The notes under the pieces were generated by a model. That model saw only the letters and a list, made by a program, of their open reading frames with translations, made no database searches and was not told where the DNA came from. A program made the position numbers and the translations under genes. This document shows, piece after piece, positions 21,807-33,740 of a stretch of DNA of 50,937 nucleotides. Positions within the stretch are counted from its first letter, which is position 1. The number at the start of each line of letters is the position of its first letter. Source of the stretch: Dentipellis sp. KUC8613 (Eukaryota; Basidiomycota; Agaricomycetes; Russulales; Hericiaceae); contig NSJX01000069.1 of the NCBI GenBank assembly GCA_002286715.1, forward strand, positions 54,640 to 105,576, written 5' to 3'.

Positions 21807-23194
21807 ATGCAGCTCATCCCCGCATTCTCCACCCTGCTTTCGACCATTCTCCTCGCCGCAGCTCTCCCAGCTCACATTCACGCTGCACCCACGACCCATG
21901 ACACGTCCCCTCACGACCTATCCTCCAACGTTACGTACGTCCCACTCCTTGCTTCTGGTATACTGAACCTGACGCAGACTCCGATCGCAGCCACTTCTCC
22001 GCACGCGCACCACCTCAGCAGGCCCCTCACATCGAGCCACCACCCGCGATCGTTCTTCCTCTAGCAATCCTAGGCCTGGACGAGCTGTACTACACACAGC
22101 TCACCATCGGGACGAACTCGCGCCCGTTCAGCCTCGTCGTCGACTCTGGCTCTCAAACATTCTGGGTCAACGACGAGACACAGCGCGACCTGGTGCGTCT
22201 CGCATTGTACCCTCCCCGTCGTCCACACTCTAATACCGTCCGTTATCTGCCGTGCATGATGAACAGGGCACCAGAAACAGCATCGGCCCGCACACATCAA
22301 CGACATTGCGGCAGCTCCAGCCGCCGCGGCGGTGGTCGACATCATACGACGAGGGCGGCAGCGCCGCGGACGGGGTTGTCTTCGACAACGTGAACATGCG
22401 CGGCGCGGGCGTTCTGCCCAACTTCCCGTTCGGCGCGGCCGAGCAGGTGACGGGCCAGCTTGGCACGTTCGGCGAGGACGGCATGATCGGCTTTGGCTTT
22501 GGCGTGCGTGCTCTTACTCCTCGTCTCAGGCTCTCGATACACCACGGCCCCGCTGACCCGTCTCCATCCATATCCCTCGCACACACAGCCCTCGCCACAC
22601 ACGGGCGGACCGACGCTCGTCGACGGACTCGTCGCGGCGGGCCTTATCCCCGCGGCCAAGTCCGCCTGGCGGCTCCCGCGGCTCGCCGACGGCGGGCACG
22701 GCGGGGAGCTCGTGCTGGGCGGGGTGAACCCGGCGTCGTTCGCGCCGCCGCTGGTCGAGGTGCCCGCGGACGTGCGCGCGGGCGACTGGCGCTTCACGCT
22801 CGACGGCGTGTTCGTGCAGGGCGCGCAGGCGGTCGGCGCGCGCACGGGCATCGTCGACTCGGGCGCGAACGAGGTCGCCGTGCCCGCTGCGGACGCGGCG
22901 GCGTTCCACGCGCGCGTCCCCGGGCGCATCGCGCTCTCCGACGGGAACTTCCTCGTCCCGTGCGGCTCGCGGGCGGTCGTGATTTTCAGGATCGGCGGCA
23001 AGGGCTGGCCCGTGCGCACGTCGGATCTCGTGGGCGATGCGTTTGCGCACCCGCAGGTCCCGCCGGGCATGTGCAAGTCGCTGCTCGTGGTGGCGAACAC
23101 GCGCGTGTGGCTCGTGGGCAGTCCGTTTTTGAAGAATGTGTACCATGTGCTGGACGTGGGCCGGCGGTCGGTGTCGTTCGCCGCGCTGCGGTAG
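21807..23194 (+). CDS. Secreted pepsin-like (A1) aspartic protease, copy 2, both triads intact
   Basis: Four exons: 21807-21934, 21991-22192, 22267-22503 and 22589-23194, giving 390 residues. The signal peptide (MQLIPAFSTLLSTILLAAAL) is nearly the same as in copy 1. Catalytic motifs are VVDSGSQTFWV (Asp94) and IVDSGANEVAV (Asp279), 185 residues apart as is usual for A1 proteases, with EDGMIGFGFG between them. The second half of exon 4 is strikingly GC-rich at third positions compared with copy 1, although the proteins are close. It is the probable active paralogue and likely digests protein outside the cell. Confidence 0.9.
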
Positions 23195-24668
23195 CAGGGG
23201 CTGGCGTGGTTGCTGTTAGTATGTGCTTGCGGGATTTCGTACCTAATTTCTATCACTTTGACAGCCCCCCTTGGCTTCAGTTCCTGATGGATACAGAAAG
23301 GTTAAACCATTGTCGTTACCCACAGCTCCGCAGACAACTCGCCAACGGCGTGGACGGACCGACTACATTCCGCAGCATCGGCGCTGACTTGTCTTTCGTA
23401 TCCCTCATCGACTTGCGGTATGCGGCTGGAGCCCGTCGTCGCTGTCGCTGGCTGAGCTGACTCTACAGCAAATCCGCGGCAATGATTGATACCGTGGAGC
23501 ATCGACGAGGACTGCATCGATCGACCCTAGACACTCGGTATTCGAGTTCGAGCTCACGTTCGGGTGGAATTGCAATCGTGTCGACTTGTGACTTGTCATA
23601 TATGGGCGTGAATTGGGTTGGGTCCAAATGAGTCGCGACTCAGTTCTCGGGTTTCGATTTTCCGAGCCGACGAATGAACGAACGTACATACTTCCGAGCA
23701 GGCGCTGCGGTAGGGCTGGCGAGGTGCTGGCTGTTAGTACGTGCTTGCGGGATTTTGCACCTAATTTTTATCACTTTGACGGGCCCCCCTTGGCTACAGT
23801 TCCTGGTGGATACAGAAAAGCAAAACCATCATCGTTACAGCTCCGCAGACAACTGGTCAACGGCGTGGACGGACTGACTACGTTCTGCAGCATCGGCGCT
23901 GACTAGTCTTTCGTAGGCCTCACCGAACGGTATGCGGCTCGAGCCCGTCGTCGCCGTCGCCGGCTGAGCTAATTCGACAGTAAATCCCCAAGCAACCCCG
24001 AGCTCGACGCAGCCTGAGCTCTCATCAGATTTCGCCTACAGTATCAGTATCGGTATCAGTATCCGCTAAACCGCCCAAGGGCACCACTTGCAGGACTAGC
24101 ACTCGCACTTGCGTCGGGCTGTCAGTAACAGTCTCGCCTTGGCAAGTGTCGAATTGCGCTGAGCGCCATCCCCGGGCCAACTCGTTAACCTTCCCCTCCT
24201 CCTCCGCCACCGCCGCCGCTGTTGATGTACCCAGAAAACCCGTCTGCAGCCTGCAGCCTGCGGCCTGCGGGTCGCGGGCGTTGAGAGCTGGAGAGCTTGT
24301 AGTGTAACGCCCAAAGTGAAATCGACATCGAAATCTCAACTCACGGCGACTCTGAAAGTCCCACATGAATACAGCGGCAGCGGCCATTACACGAGCTATG
24401 AGCTGTGGAATGTCGACGGTGACTGCATCGATCGATGCTAGACACTCGGACTTCAAGCTTCGAGTTTGAGTTTGAGTTCGAGTGAGGGTTGCAATCGTGT
24501 CGACTTGTGACTTGTCATACTAATATGGGCGTGAATTGGGTTGCAACTGGGTCCAAATGAGTCGCGACTCAGATCTCGGATCCCATTTCTCGAGCCGCGT
24601 ATACGTACGCTACCGAATGAATGAACGAACGAACGAATGAATGAACGAACGTACATACTTCCGAGCAG
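23183..24668 (+). repeat. Tandem duplication of the 3' end and flank of protease copy 2
   Basis: Unit A (23183-23701) starts at the last codons of the protease, GCGCTGCGGTAG. Unit B (23702-24668) starts with the same 12 nt and then follows unit A closely (TGTTAG, CCTAATTT, TATCACTTTGAC, TTCCTG-TGGATACAG, GGACTGCATCGATCGA or GTGACTGCATCGATCGA, CTTGTGACTTGTCATA). Both units end in ACATACTTCCGAGCAG. Unit B has about 400 extra nt (about 23997-24402), which is either an insertion in B or a deletion in A. Confidence 0.8.
24613..24650. repeat. Tetranucleotide microsatellite (GAAT/GAAC)n
   Basis: Alternating GAAT and GAAC units run for about 38 nt near the end of unit B. Unit A has only two to three such units at the matching place, so this tract expanded after duplication. 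Confidence 0.8.
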
Positions 24669-25282
24669 CAAGCAACACAGCGAACGAGCGCTAGCATTGA
24701 CAAGCTTAAGGTGGTCGAGTTGAATGCATTAATATTGTTATCGCCTCGACACCAACTCCACATCACAGCAAAGTCTAAGCACGCAAATAAGTATCCTATT
24801 GATTGAGCCGTTATCGTTGACAAGTACGAGTGACGAGTATGCACGAGCTCGAGCACAACGTGCCAAATTGAATAAAAGCAACCACTGGCAGGTAACTTAC
24901 GAGCGCTGCAGCTGGAGACGAGGATGCAGTAAACGGGCATATGCATGCGTACATACCGTACCCATATACATACCCAAACCGACTCCGACCACAAGCGGAC
25001 ACAAACGCGGACGTGGAGATGCACATATCCATAATACATACATACATACATATATAACGACACGACACGCGACACGACAGCAACAGCGCGAAACGAGACG
25101 AAACAAATCAACGAGAACCGAAAGCACAAGGAACAAGACACAAGACACTAAGTAATACTAGATACGAAGCCGCAAGCCAAATCGAGCCAAGTCAAGTCAA
25201 AACACACAAAAAAAGAATCCTACACCGTCCTTATCCCTCCCTCCTTATACATCATATCACCCACCCAAGCTCACACTACGCA
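24669..25282. other. Intergenic stretch between the protease repeat and the GATA-like gene
   Basis: It is rich in simple sequence, including a TACA run at about 25034-25053 and CACGACACG-type repeats at about 25060-25080. It probably contains the 3' UTR of the GATA-like gene on the minus strand. No gene is seen. Confidence 0.5.
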
Positions 25283-27601
25283 CTACGCACCAACAACCCC
25301 CTCCCCCTCTCTCTTCACCCACACCCTCTCTCTCTCCCTCTCCCCACCTACACCTACACCCCCACTCCCGCTCCTCGTCGAATTCGCCTCGGCCGCATCG
25401 ACCGCATCCAGCAACTCATCATCCACATCCTCCTCTTCTCCCTCTTCACCCCCGTCCTCTTCACCCCCATCCACATCCTCCGGCTCGCCCTCCTCGCCCT
25501 CCGCATCGGCGTCCGAGAGCGCAGGCGACGGCTTCACGTGCACGGCGGATGGAGGGGCGGGGGCGGGGGACGTCTTCGCGGGGCGTCCGTTCGCAATAGT
25601 AGAGCTGGGACCTGGGGCGGCAGTGGCGGGCGCGGGCGCAGGGCCAGAGGCGTACTGCCGCGCGCGCTCGCTGCTGCTCGATGTGCCCGAGCCCGTACTG
25701 CGCGGCGACGCCACGCGCTCCCTCTCCCTCTCTCTTTCTCTCTCCCTCTCGCGTTCCCTCTCCCGCTCGCGCTCACGCTCACGTTCTCCCCGCGGGATAT
25801 ACCCCGACCCCGCACCGGGCATCACAAGCGTGTCGTTGCGATACACCTGTCCGTGTGCGTGCGGGTGCGCATGCGGATGCGCGTGCGCGAGGCCGTTCTG
25901 GTGGTTCGCAGGCGTGGAACCAGGCGGGCCCGCGGCGAGCGCGGGCGCGAGCTGCGGCTGCGGCTGAGCGTGCGGCTGCGCGAGCTCCATCGTGCCGCGG
26001 CGCTCGACGCGCTTCATCTTCTTGCGGCATCTGTGGCATGAGCGCACGTCAGCATGCATTCCCTGCAATGGAAAACCAAATAAAAGAAACAGAGACAGAG
26101 GAGACGGAAAGGAGAACAAGCAGGAGAACTGGAATCCAACCACTCACCGATCACAAACCGTCCCCGGGCCCTCGGGCCCCGGACCCCACTTCTCCACACA
26201 CTTCCCATCCTTATACCTCCCCGGCAACCCACACTGCCGACATATCCGCTGCCCCTTATCGTTCGTCGCAGGGAACCCGCCGGGCGGCATCACCGGCGCG
26301 GGCGCGGGGGGCGAGGGCTTCTCGGGCGGCGCGGGCGCGTGTGCGGGCGCGGGCGCGGGGGGCGGCGGCGGTTTGGCGCGCTTGTGCCCCGGCGGGCCGG
26401 TCACGGGCGGCGCGAAGATGTGCGTTTGGTACTGGTGCATGGCGGGCGCTGTCGTAGATGCCGCTGCCGCTGCTGCTGCGGTAGTGGTTGCAGCTGCGGG
26501 CGCGGTAGAGGGGACATGCTGCGGGCTGCTAGGCGCATACGCAGGCAGGGGCGCGTACTCGGGCGAGCGGGAGCGCGGGCGCGTGGGGCGGTAGGGGAAG
26601 CCGTGGTGGTGCGCGTGCGCGGGGGGCGGGCGGGGGGAGCCGGACGCGGGGCGCTCGTCGGTGGCGACCTGGAGGAGGAGGTCGTCGAGGGACATGGAGG
26701 AGCTGCGGGAGCGGGAGCGGGAGCGCGCGGGGGAGAGCGAGGGCGAGCGGCCGCGGCGCGCGTGCGCGCGGCGGTGCGGGCGGGGCTGGGTGGGGTAGAT
26801 GTGCAGGTTGTTTGCCGCGGCGGCGGCGGAGGAGGCGGGGTACGCGGGCGGGGCGTGGACGGCGATGGACGGCTGCAGTGGGTGAGCGTGGGCGTAGGTG
26901 GCACGTGCGGCGGGGGGGCAACTCACGTCTTCGGAGTAGCGCGCGTCGCGGCGGAGACGCTTGGACGGGGGCTGGTGGTGGTGGTCGTCGATGGAGGGGG
27001 CGCGGTGGCGCACGCGGGAAGTAGAAGACTGGGACGGGGCGGGGGCGGGGATGGCGGCGTGCATGGTGCGGGAGGGCCCGAGGGGGCGGCGCGGGGCGGG
27101 GGGGTAGGAGGGCACGGGGTGGGGGCTGAGGAGGAGCTTGGCGGCGCCGTCGCGGAGGGCGTGGGTGAAGGCGGCGCGGGCGTCGGCGGAGCGGACCTCT
27201 AGGACCTGGAAGTGGCGGTCGAGCTCGTGCCAGGCGTCGGAGAGGGCGCGGAGGCTGGCCTCGGCTTCGTGGCGGGCGGCGCGCTCGACGTCGATGCGGG
27301 CCTCGAGGTCGTAGAAGAACTTGATGGCGCCGTCGGGGAGGGTGGCGGGGTCGATGCGGGCGGCATCGGGGGACGGCTTGACGCCGTTGGGGGCGACAGA
27401 GGTGAGGAGGGCGTCGAAGCGGTCGGCGCGGCGTTTGGCGGCGGCGAGGTCGCGTCGGAGGGACTCGTTCTCGGCATAGACGTTGGAGAGGATCTGAGCG
27501 AGCTGGGCGGGGGTGTGGGCGGGTGCGGCGGCGCCGTTGGCGGCGACGACGAGGGCCTGTGCAGGGGGGCTGCGGGGAGGGAGATGGGGAGACGCGGACA
27601 T
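25283..27601 (-). CDS. GATA-like zinc-finger protein, probable transcription regulator
   Basis: Exons on the minus strand are 27601-26927, 26872-26148 and 26030-25283 (715 residues). The 54-nt intron at 26873-26926 (GTGAGT to CTGCAG) is in frame and could be read through. The 117-nt intron at 26031-26147 splits the zinc finger. The joined sequence has CRQCGLPGRYKDGKC, WGPGPEGPGTVCDRC and basic KKMKRVERRG. This is C-x2-C-x25-C-x2-C, whose second half (W-GP-x-GPGTVCDRC) looks like a GATA finger but with a longer loop than the usual x17-18. An N-terminal coiled coil (LAQILSNVYAENESLRRDL) could dimerise. The rest is Pro/Ala/Ser-rich, with about 15 Arg-Glu dipeptides in a row and an acidic tail. 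It probably acts in the nucleus as a DNA-binding regulator; the target is unknown. Confidence 0.75.
25716..25788 (-). repeat. Simple repeat coding for a poly(Arg-Glu) tract
   Basis: A CT-rich tract on the plus strand codes on the minus strand for about 15 alternating Arg-Glu residues in exon 3 of the GATA-like gene. Mixed-charge RE tracts are known from nuclear-speckle proteins. Confidence 0.8.
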
Positions 27602-29805
27602 GGGGACGGGGAAGAGGGGACGGGGGGAAAGGGAGCCGGAGGGTAGATATAGCGATCAGGCGGAGCGCGTTGGAAGAGCCGCACGCGACGGACACGCCCA
27701 CGCCCCGCCACCGACGCGCCCGTTCCCCGGACACCCCACCCGCCTCCGCCAGCGCTCAGTTCGTCAGCTGATGCCCGCGTGATGTTCCCGATCGCCTGCG
27801 CCCCCCGTGCCTGCCCGGCGTCGAGGGCGCCGCTGCTGCGTCGACGGCGAGCGCGCACCTCGGCCACGGATGCCGCCGGCTCGATACACGTCACCGCACC
27901 GCATGCTATTGCACTTGCCTTGTTCCCTCCCAGCCTCTGCTGGCCGAATCACCGCAGTGTCGCCGCGCGTCGGGGGCATCACCAAGACGACCCACGGACG
28001 CAAGGTACGACCGAGACCGCGCGGTGGGATGGCATGCCACGCCACGCCACGACGACGGCAACGACGCAATCGATGACATCAGGCGCACGGCTGGGCTGGC
28101 TGGGGTCCGCACGCCCTGCGCCTCGTGCGCCCACCGCCGGAGCGCGTGTGTTCCGCCGCAGGCGCCTCCGAGTCGACACCGCTCGTTGCGGCACGCACGC
28201 GCCTCCGTTTCAGCACCAACACCACCGCCGCTGTCGCACCGCGGCGTGATGGACAACGAACGCCGTTGCCGTTGCCGTCGCACTCGCACTCGCACTTGGG
28301 CAGGGCGGGGCCGAAAGCGGCAAGGCGGGCGCCGACACGACGGGTCGGGAGGCAACAAACAGGGGGGGAGGGGAGAGCCGGCCGCATGTGGGTCGGGCGC
28401 ACATGCGCGATAGGGGGCGCCCGGTGCGGCGCGGCTGTGGACGGGCTCGGGCGGCGTCGGCGTCGGCGGCTGATGGTGCGCGGTTGCGGCGCCCGCCGCG
28501 CAGGTGCAGGTGCAGAACAAAAGCCACCGCGCCGCGCCCGCAGCACCCATGCCCACGCCCACGCCCACGCCAACGGCCAGGCTGAGATCGCCGCAGCGCC
28601 AGCGCGAGTGGCCGTGGCCGACGGTCACGATGCGATCGCGCGCGCGCCACGCCACAATCATGCTGCAGAGCCCGCGGGACGGCCCTGCCGTACGTATACA
28701 CCCCCCGACATCCCGCCACGCCACCGCCCTGCCCACCTGACCGCCCCGGATCTGCCGCCCCGCGCGTCCCTCGGGCGCACGCCGCATATGCCGGCCGTCG
28801 GCGGACTGGTAGCCGCGTGGGCGTGGGGAGGCTCGGGTGCGGTCACCGCGTCTGCGAGGGCGGCATCGGACAGCCCTAGCCTGCGCAGATCATCCCCTTC
28901 CCCGCATCGGAGGCGCGTGTCCGTGTCCGTGTCCGTGTCCGCGTCCGATTTGGGCCCGGAGGCTGCACCGACGACAGCTGTAGGTTGGAATACATATACA
29001 TGTCTGGCCAAGGAGAGCTCATCGTATGTATGCGACGCGCGTAGGACAACCCAGGTAAGTACGCCGCGCGCCTCACGTCGACCACGCAGCAGCCCTCGAA
29101 CACACCGCAGCAGGCCGTCTTCGCTCGCCCGCCGCGCTTCCGAGATCCTCGTGGCCGCCACCACGCCGCAGCGAAGCGAAGCACCCCTACTTACGCCTGC
29201 ACCTCCGTCGCGAAGCCGCGCCGAATTCGAAGCAGCAGCGCGTGCACGTTCCGCCCGCGCGCGTCATAGCCTGGGCGTCAGCTTCGGCGTCAGCGTCTCT
29301 GTGGGCGGCGCGCTGCCATGTACGTACGTACACCCTGTCCCTCCGCGTCCCGCATCCCGCATCCGGCACGTCCTTCCCGCATGCACGCACGCACGCACAC
29401 CTCGCGCCCCACCACACACAGACACTGATACCGAGCGCCCGCCCGTACCCGCACCCCCGCAGCGGACGCGGAACGGCTTACGGCGTCGTGATGGTAGTGA
29501 TAGCGCCCTGACCCCCGTCCCCGTCCCCTCCCCCACACCCCTCCCCCACACCCCGCACCCCGCTTACGGCTGCGAGAGGGGCTCTCAAGCTGCAATTTAC
29601 CGTACTGCTCGTCAACAGTACTAGTCGCGGGTACGAGTATCCCACTCCCACTCCCACCGTCCGCGTGTACGCTGCGTGCTGCGTGCTGCGTGCCGCACGC
29701 TATGAACGTCCCTCGGTCCACACACGCTCAGGCGCAGGCCGCAGATCCCATACGCTTGCAGCAGGGTACCAGCCCTCTCGCGCTGCTTCCCACCCGCAGC
29801 TGTCC

Positions 29806-30255
29806 TTCTCGCGCGCGCGCGTGCAGCCACGAGTCTTCCCCCCTGGTCCAGCGCGTTCCCGAAGCCGAGCACGCATGTACGTATGCGCAGTGCGCAGGTC
29901 TCCTCAAATGAAGCGTCGGCCTCCCACCACCCGCAGCCGCCGCTTCCCCTGGCCCAGTCCGCTCCCGAACTCAAAACTGGGGCGTAAATTGCAGCTGGAG
30001 CGGCCACATCCCGTGCGGCGGGATCTTCCAAGCCGCTTCCCACCACCTCTCGCACCTTCAGGCTTCAGCTGTAACTTCCTCCGCCTGCGCGCTGCAGTGT
30101 GCACGCGACGAGAGCGCGTGTCCTGGCCCCGTCCTCTTGCTGGTCCAGCGCGTTCCCGCATACAAGCGCAGGCCGCACGCGGACTCCTCAAATGAAGCGG
30201 CCTCCCACCACCCGCCGGCGTCAGCCGCAACCTGGCCCAGTTCGCTCCCGAACGC
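29806..30255. repeat. Diverged ~300-nt tandem repeat
   Basis: The series CTGGTCCAGCGCGTTCCCG, CTCCTCAAATGAAGCG, CCTCCCACCACCCGC and CTGGCCCAGT-CGCTCCCGAAC occurs in the same order at about 29846-29970 and again at about 30141-30253. Weaker parts of the pattern may recur near 30500. The repeat is non-coding as far as can be seen. Confidence 0.65.
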
Positions 30256-30857
30256 ACGTACAAGTGCGCGCACGCATCACACCTGGGCCCTCCCACCACC
30301 ACCACCCGCAGCTGTATCCCCCCGCGCTTGGCAACGGCACCCCACGAGGCCGAGGGCGCGTGTCCTCTCCAGCACGCATACGCATACAGCCGCAGACCGC
30401 TCGCCGCTCACGAACTCTGCTTCTCACCAAGTACGGCATCGACAGCTCCCAATGCATCGCGCGCGCGCGGCCCGCTTGTTGAGTGTTACAGTACATATGT
30501 GCCTACCTGGCCCAGTTACAGTACGTGCGCGCCCGAGGCCGAGCGCGCGTACAGCTGCAGGCGCGAGCTGGAACAGTGAACAGCGCCCTGCGGCTGCCGC
30601 ACTCACCAGCACACGCCTCTTCTACAAATAAACGGACCGACCTCGAAGCCGATTCAGAGCTGCGTCCCTCCGCCGGCCGCAGCTCTCACCACCTGCCCAC
30701 CTGCGCGCGCGCGCCCAACCTAACCGCACCTTCGCGAAGCCGGGGCACCCGCGTCCCGAGAACCCAAGGGCGCAGGCGCTAGATTTAGGGATGACGCCTA
30801 TTGTGTCCGCGCCCGCGCCCGCGCCTGCCCACGCACACACTTGTCCCTCGCCCCTCG

Positions 30858-30915
30858 CCTCACGCCTCACGCCTCACGCCTTACGCCTCACGCCCCTCAC
30901 CTCACGCCTCACGCC
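30858..30915. repeat. TCACGCC heptanucleotide minisatellite
   Basis: About eight near-perfect copies of CTCACGC/TCACGCC occur in a row within the GC-rich region. Confidence 0.85.
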
Positions 30916-33732
30916 CGCCGCGCCCGCATACCCGCGGACTCCGGATCCCGTGCCCGCATGCCGGCACGCGCGTGTCCGGCAGGGAGGGAGGGAGGGAGGG
31001 AGTGCGGGGCTGATCAATGCGGCTGCGGGCGTCGACGGTGGGCGCTCACCGCTCGACGGCGGATGGTGGAGGCGGCTGGTGGTTTTGGACAGCCGGTAGT
31101 TTGAAGTTGCGCGGTGCGTCGTGCGTGGTGCGTCATTTTGGCTTTTTGACTGTCCCTGCCCGAACCCAGAACCCAGAACCCAGAACTATGCTCAAGTAGG
31201 CGCACCGGAACGGAAGCACGGGATGCAAGATACGGGCGCGGGATGCAGGGTGCGGGCAGATGACCTCCGCGCGCGGTGCACCATGTGCCATGTGCACTGG
31301 CAGGCCCGGGCCCGCTCCCACCCCCCTCTCGCACCCCCCTCTCGCACCTCACCCCTTGCAGCCCGCGCGCCCTGATAAGTACATTGCCCCCGACGGCCGT
31401 GGGGCGTAGGGCGTGGGGTGTGCCGCCCGGGCGAGGCGCGCACCTGACTCGGCTGGGTAGATCTGCGCCTGTGCGCCCGGGTGCGCGTGGTGGTTGGTGG
31501 GCCTATCTACTTATCGATAAGCTCCCGGGAGAGTCCTGGTGCTTCGCGCCTCGCGCGGGGTGCGTGCCCGTACGTACTTCGCGCGCCGTGCCGTATGCGT
31601 CAGGTGCGCTTGCGCTTGGACGAATGTGGCCCCGGCTCTCTCTAGGCGGCGGAGGACCCCCGCTGGTTTACTTACGCTGTGTCGTGTGCTGTTGAACGGG
31701 ACGTCGTGGAATAGACGCTTTAATTGGCTCTCTCCGGTACCCGGTCTCAGTGGGCTTAGGCACGAGCGGTTGACTGCTACTCGGAGGTGCGTACGCGTGC
31801 GCGTCCATCGATTGTACTGCGCGCGCTGCTATCGGCCAAGTTCAGGCGGCGGTACCGGTACCGGTGCGGTGGGGGCTAGGACTGGGGCGCTCCGCTCTGC
31901 GCGGGCTGCCAGTCGAAGTGGACGAAGAGGGGAAGTGCTGCGTTTGTCGATGGGCGGTTTGGGTGGAAGGCGGGTGGGGTTTGTTTTTCTTGGATTACTC
32001 ACTGAGCCGAGTACCATTATAGACCCGTTTTCGCTCGTTGTATGGGTATGGGTGCGCTCGTCTCCGCTGTGGAATTCGACTTTTGCTAAAATTTCAGACG
32101 CACAGAATCTGGACCAAGATTAGCTCGCCGGCGCCGTTTCACATGCCGCGTCTCAAGACGAAACACAACTTGAACGGGCAACGACGATTCGGATCCGAGC
32201 CCCGTCGTACGTGCTTATCGCCGCCCCGTCGTCCAAGCCTTGGTCTATATATTCGTCTGGGCTTGGGCGGACGAGAATAAACGTGCATGTGCATGTGCGT
32301 ATCCCCGGCGCCCCCTTCGTCCCGCAGCGGCAGCGGTCTATATCTGTGAGCTGGTGGCTATCGTATATGTATTGCGAGAGTATCGTGTGGCCGTCCTTTC
32401 CCCCCTCTTGTATGTGTGTTCGGTACATGTATAGGCGCAGTGAGTGTGTTTTGCCTGTGGTTTGCGGCTGCGTCTCATGTTGGTTTGTTGTGTCTTTAGG
32501 TGTTGCTTGGTGGAGGTACTTATATAGTAGGGTCTGTGAAGGTGGGTGCGCGGGGAGCTTTGTCGTCTGCGGCGATGTTTTGGCGCTAATTCGGCTCTTT
32601 CATAGGTGTATTTTCAATTCTGAGCGACTTGAGGATAAATCTATACAAATACAAGAGTACGTGGACGAGTGTATAGGACAGAGAACGCCTTTCGCAGGCG
32701 AAGCCGCACGTCAGCTCAAGCTCGTCGTTTGGGAGTGCTCGAACCGATGCGCTTGCCAGCGCTCAGAACGCGTGAGGAGCACTTTGTCTCCCCCGTACGC
32801 GTGGTGTCTTGTACGTCGTAAATTTTGTACGGCTGGCCGTCGCAGCGAAGCTGCGCGAAGGTGGTCGGGCGGAGAGTTGTGGGCGACTCGAACAAGGGAT
32901 GTTTCAGGGCCCCCTGCCTGCAGACCTTGTAGGTCTCACCCGCATTTCATTGGCGATGGTCCAGGAAATACGTTGAAGATGAGTATACTAGTATGACTGC
33001 CAACAGGATTCGACGACGCGTTGGCTGAATTTGTACAAAGCAGGGCTATAATGAAACCGCGCCGCCGCTCTCTGCACGTTCGCACAGGCTTAGCGCCCAA
33101 ACCGTGACGGCGGGCGCGACGAGATTCACTGCGCTTCTCGGAATTCTCTGCCGGCCTGTCGCAGCGCCGAGCTCTGGCATCGATAATCTGGCATCGCTGG
33201 CGCCGATACAGCGGCCGGATGCGCCTCACCGAAGCAACGTGTGTGCGCCTCGAGGCTGCGACTCTGGGGTAGATAGCCTCCAGACAGCGTGCGAGCGCCG
33301 TGGGGTACGCTGGACGTGCCGTCGAAGGGCGATCGATATTGCGTCCATGGCGCCGCCGACGTGGGTGCCGCAGCGGTGAGTACTTGTTCGGGTGCGTGTC
33401 CGTCGCATGTTCGTGTCCGTGCGCGAGCCTAGACTGTCCGGCCGTCATCTATGATGCGTAGTCTGCAGCACGGTGCATCTCCCCGGTGATGTGGTCTTTC
33501 CACGAAGAACGGCACTGCCTTGCGCGTCGCTTCCCTGTCTCACAGCTTCACGGGGCGTGGTTATAGTCTGCACGCTCCACGGCGGCCTATCGTTTTCCGA
33601 GGTATCAATCGCGGCGACGTCGCGCGGCGCGAATATGTCCTTGTTGTTCCTCTCGCGTTCCGAATGCACCTTTTCTGCTAGTGCTGCTGCGCCGGTGTTG
33701 AGTTGGGGATCTGCGGGTGCGCGATGGCGAGG

Positions 33733-33740
33733 TATATAAT
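33733..33740 (+). promoter_or_regulatory. TATA-like box of the L-amino-acid oxidase gene
   Basis: TATATAAT lies about 205 bp upstream of the ATG at 33943. Allowing for the probable 48-nt leader intron, the mature leader would be ordinary in length. Confidence 0.5.

Larger units (their letters stand above)
27602..33732. other. ~6.1-kb GC-rich, repeat-rich region without a supportable gene
   Basis: Both strands show long overlapping open frames (up to ~500 codons), but these come from GC-rich sequence with few stops. The translations are low-complexity Arg/Pro/Ala/His text without domains. Short tandem runs abound, for example GTGTCC at 28917-28948, CCCACG at about 28550, CACG at 29379-29400, GCTGCGT at 29669-29694, GGGA at 30979-31000 and CCAGAAC at about 31166-31190. 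The left end should hold the promoter and 5' UTR of the GATA-like gene, the right end that of the amino-acid oxidase. I see no RNA gene. Confidence 0.55.

Noticed and set aside
22252..23460. A 402-codon plus-strand frame across protease copy 2
   Set aside because: It is a different frame from the spliced protease, with Arg/Ala-rich text; the splice model preserves both catalytic motifs.
26529..27734. A 401-codon Arg/Pro-rich frame on the minus strand
   Set aside because: It is a shifted-frame shadow of the GATA-like gene, whose frame contains the zinc finger and coiled coil.
28125..29624. A 499-codon open frame on the plus strand
   Set aside because: It lies in GC-rich repeat DNA with equally long frames on the other strand, has low-complexity Arg/Pro/Ala/His composition, no domain and no splice support.
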